Source: Antedon mediterranea (lineage: Eukaryota; Echinodermata; Crinoidea; Comatulida; Antedonidae). Taken from it: 64,000 nucleotides of DNA. The stretch covers positions 1,515,001 through 1,579,000 of the forward strand of contig NC_092670.1 of the NCBI RefSeq assembly GCF_964355755.1, in the 5' to 3' direction. Below the pieces are notes generated by a model. The model saw only the letters and a program-made list of their open reading frames with translations. It did no database searches and had not been told where the DNA came from. Below, in pieces: positions 20,401-64,000 of the stretch. Numbering within the stretch: the first letter of the stretch is position 1; each line of letters opens with the position of its first letter. The translations under genes were made by a program, and so were the position numbers.

Positions 20401-21687
20401 CAACGTGTGAACAATCTAATTTACTTGCTGGCTACCAGTTGCTTTTTTTTGCAATTTTTTGGTCAAGTCTCTTTTAGTACAGTAGCTACAGGCCTACTGG
20501 ACATTATGATATCAGGATATTTTCTAATATCTGGATATTGTCTAAGTTCAAATCCAAATTTGATTGTTTAACTATAAAGGAAATGCTTTGGATCAAAGAA
20601 TTGAAACCTACACTTAATAAACAAACCGGTTTAGTCAAAGCTAAATGGTTTATTAATTGAGATGGAGGAGCTTAACATCTTAAATTCTTAGTATTGTAGG
20701 CCTTCTTTGATGTTAATTAAACAATTCATTTGTATTTCCTGTCACCCATTGGTGGTTTTTGTATAATTTGATCACTTGATCTTGAAAATGGTTCCATGAT
20801 GGTTCCGAAACGTCGATCTTCTTGCTTTTTGTCATTAAATTTTATTGTAAAGTTATATAGTAAGCGTCTTTTAATTCGATGCTGATAACATTCGAATATT
20901 TCTTTGTAACCAAATGACCGAAGAGACAACCCAAACAACTTCCAATATTTTGTCACTTATAGGGAATGTTTGACTGTCCCTCCCCGGTCCCATAGCCTAG
21001 TAATAACTACCACTTTTGTTAGCACTGGATTGCGCCATCTATATTGTAAGACATTATACATTCTATTATTTTGCTCCGATTCCTCGCAAATCATTCTTCA
21101 CAGATTCCTAATCACAGATTCCTAATCACAGATTCCTAATCCAAGCAGCTCGTCAAGTGAAGATACTGTCGAAATATAATAACACATGTGTTTTGGTTAA
21201 GTTTTAAGCCTTAGTAGGAAATATCTATCTATAAAATTTATAGTAAAATAGTAAAAATGATTGTTTACAAGGATTGACTTCCCAACCCCCTTTACTACCA
21301 ATGGGTCTTGCACACTGTACATGATAATAAAAAAAAATGTTAGTGTTCGTGTCCCACACCGTGCATACTAGCGATTATTGTATGCCTCATCGCACCTTCA
21401 AGATTCGGGGAGCTTTATTGTGTATGCAAAGGGTGCGTAGGTGTAATGAATGGGTTCCCTATTGTGACTAAAGAATTAAGGTTTTCCATTGTGGAAGGCT
21501 GCTATTCGCTGGGTTAAGGCTGAGCAGGTTCAATGAGTTTGTTAGTACCGTGTCAGCGTGTGAAAACTAATACTACCGTTTGGAGTTAATATCGTTGATA
21601 TCATATCGTTCAGTTGTTATTGGGAATGTTATTATTTCTTAAATCTTTTCACTCGCGCATTTAAGATTACTGCTACGAAAAGCAGAA
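20401..21687. other. Intergenic region between IDO and the Reeler-EGF gene
   Basis: 1.29 kb. Should contain the IDO 3' UTR (AATAAA at 20616) and the promoter of the next gene. A triple CACAGATTCCTAAT repeat lies at 21099-21140. A 76-codon - strand frame at 20726-20956 has no recognisable domain and is not called as a gene. Confidence 0.6.

Positions 21688-64000
<42,313 letters not shown>

Noticed and set aside
20726-20956. 76-codon - strand frame between the two genes
   Set aside because: No domain, no splice context and no similarity recognised; probably part of a dispersed repeat.

Overview
The window is eukaryotic, AT-rich animal DNA with many GT-AG introns. It is probably from a marine invertebrate deuterostome such as an echinoderm or other ambulacrarian. 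That guess rests on the gene content (an invertebrate indoleamine 2,3-dioxygenase and a Reeler plus multi-EGF gene), the Ginger1 and LINE elements, and an over-represented TAGGCCTA word. It is inference, not proof. All coding models were assembled by eye from conserved domains, splice sites and intron phase.

Bases 1.8-20.4 kb hold an indoleamine 2,3-dioxygenase (IDO) gene on the + strand. It has fourteen recognisable coding exons, about 405 residues, and the haem-ligand histidine is present. Between exons 4 and 5 lies a 14.36 kb insertion (3277-17636). It has about 68-bp terminal inverted repeats starting TGTAAG and a 4-bp CCGG target-site duplication on both sides. It encodes, on the - strand and across three exons, a Gypsy-integrase-like transposase (HHCC, DD35E, GPY motif) followed by the start of an OTU protease domain. 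These are the published hallmarks of Ginger1 DNA transposons. Removing the element and one CCGG restores an uninterrupted IDO reading frame that aligns without a gap to vertebrate IDO, so the transposon landed inside a coding exon. A good splice donor lies at bases 2-7 of its TIR and an AG lies just downstream of the insertion. Using both would splice the transposon out in frame, with AMR replaced by V. The element also carries a roughly 131-bp satellite with a 663-bp higher-order period, a tandem tRNA-like repeat, inverted triplicated minisatellite blocks, hairpins and a possible piggyBac tail.

From 21.7 kb to beyond the right edge runs a second + strand gene: a signal peptide, a Reeler domain split over three exons, then at least 67 EGF-like domains in 49 exons. 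Every intron between EGF exons is phase 1. The first 23 EGFs are one per exon; from 44.2 kb on, two-EGF and one-EGF exons alternate, and many have calcium-binding EGF signatures. The array grew by visible tandem duplications: an A-B exon pair at 40.7-43.5 kb, a triplicated double-single-double block at 44.2-49.1 kb, a double-double-double-single block seen twice, and a recent ~2.6 kb duplication at 59-64 kb. The last includes two copies of one EGF exon, each broken in a different place.

The introns of this second gene hold minisatellites, MITE-like elements, a third tRNA-like repeat, and a 5'-truncated, frame-broken LINE. The LINE is itself interrupted by a 457-bp TIR element flanked by TTATAA duplications. 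The window ends inside the EGF gene, so its C-terminus is not visible.
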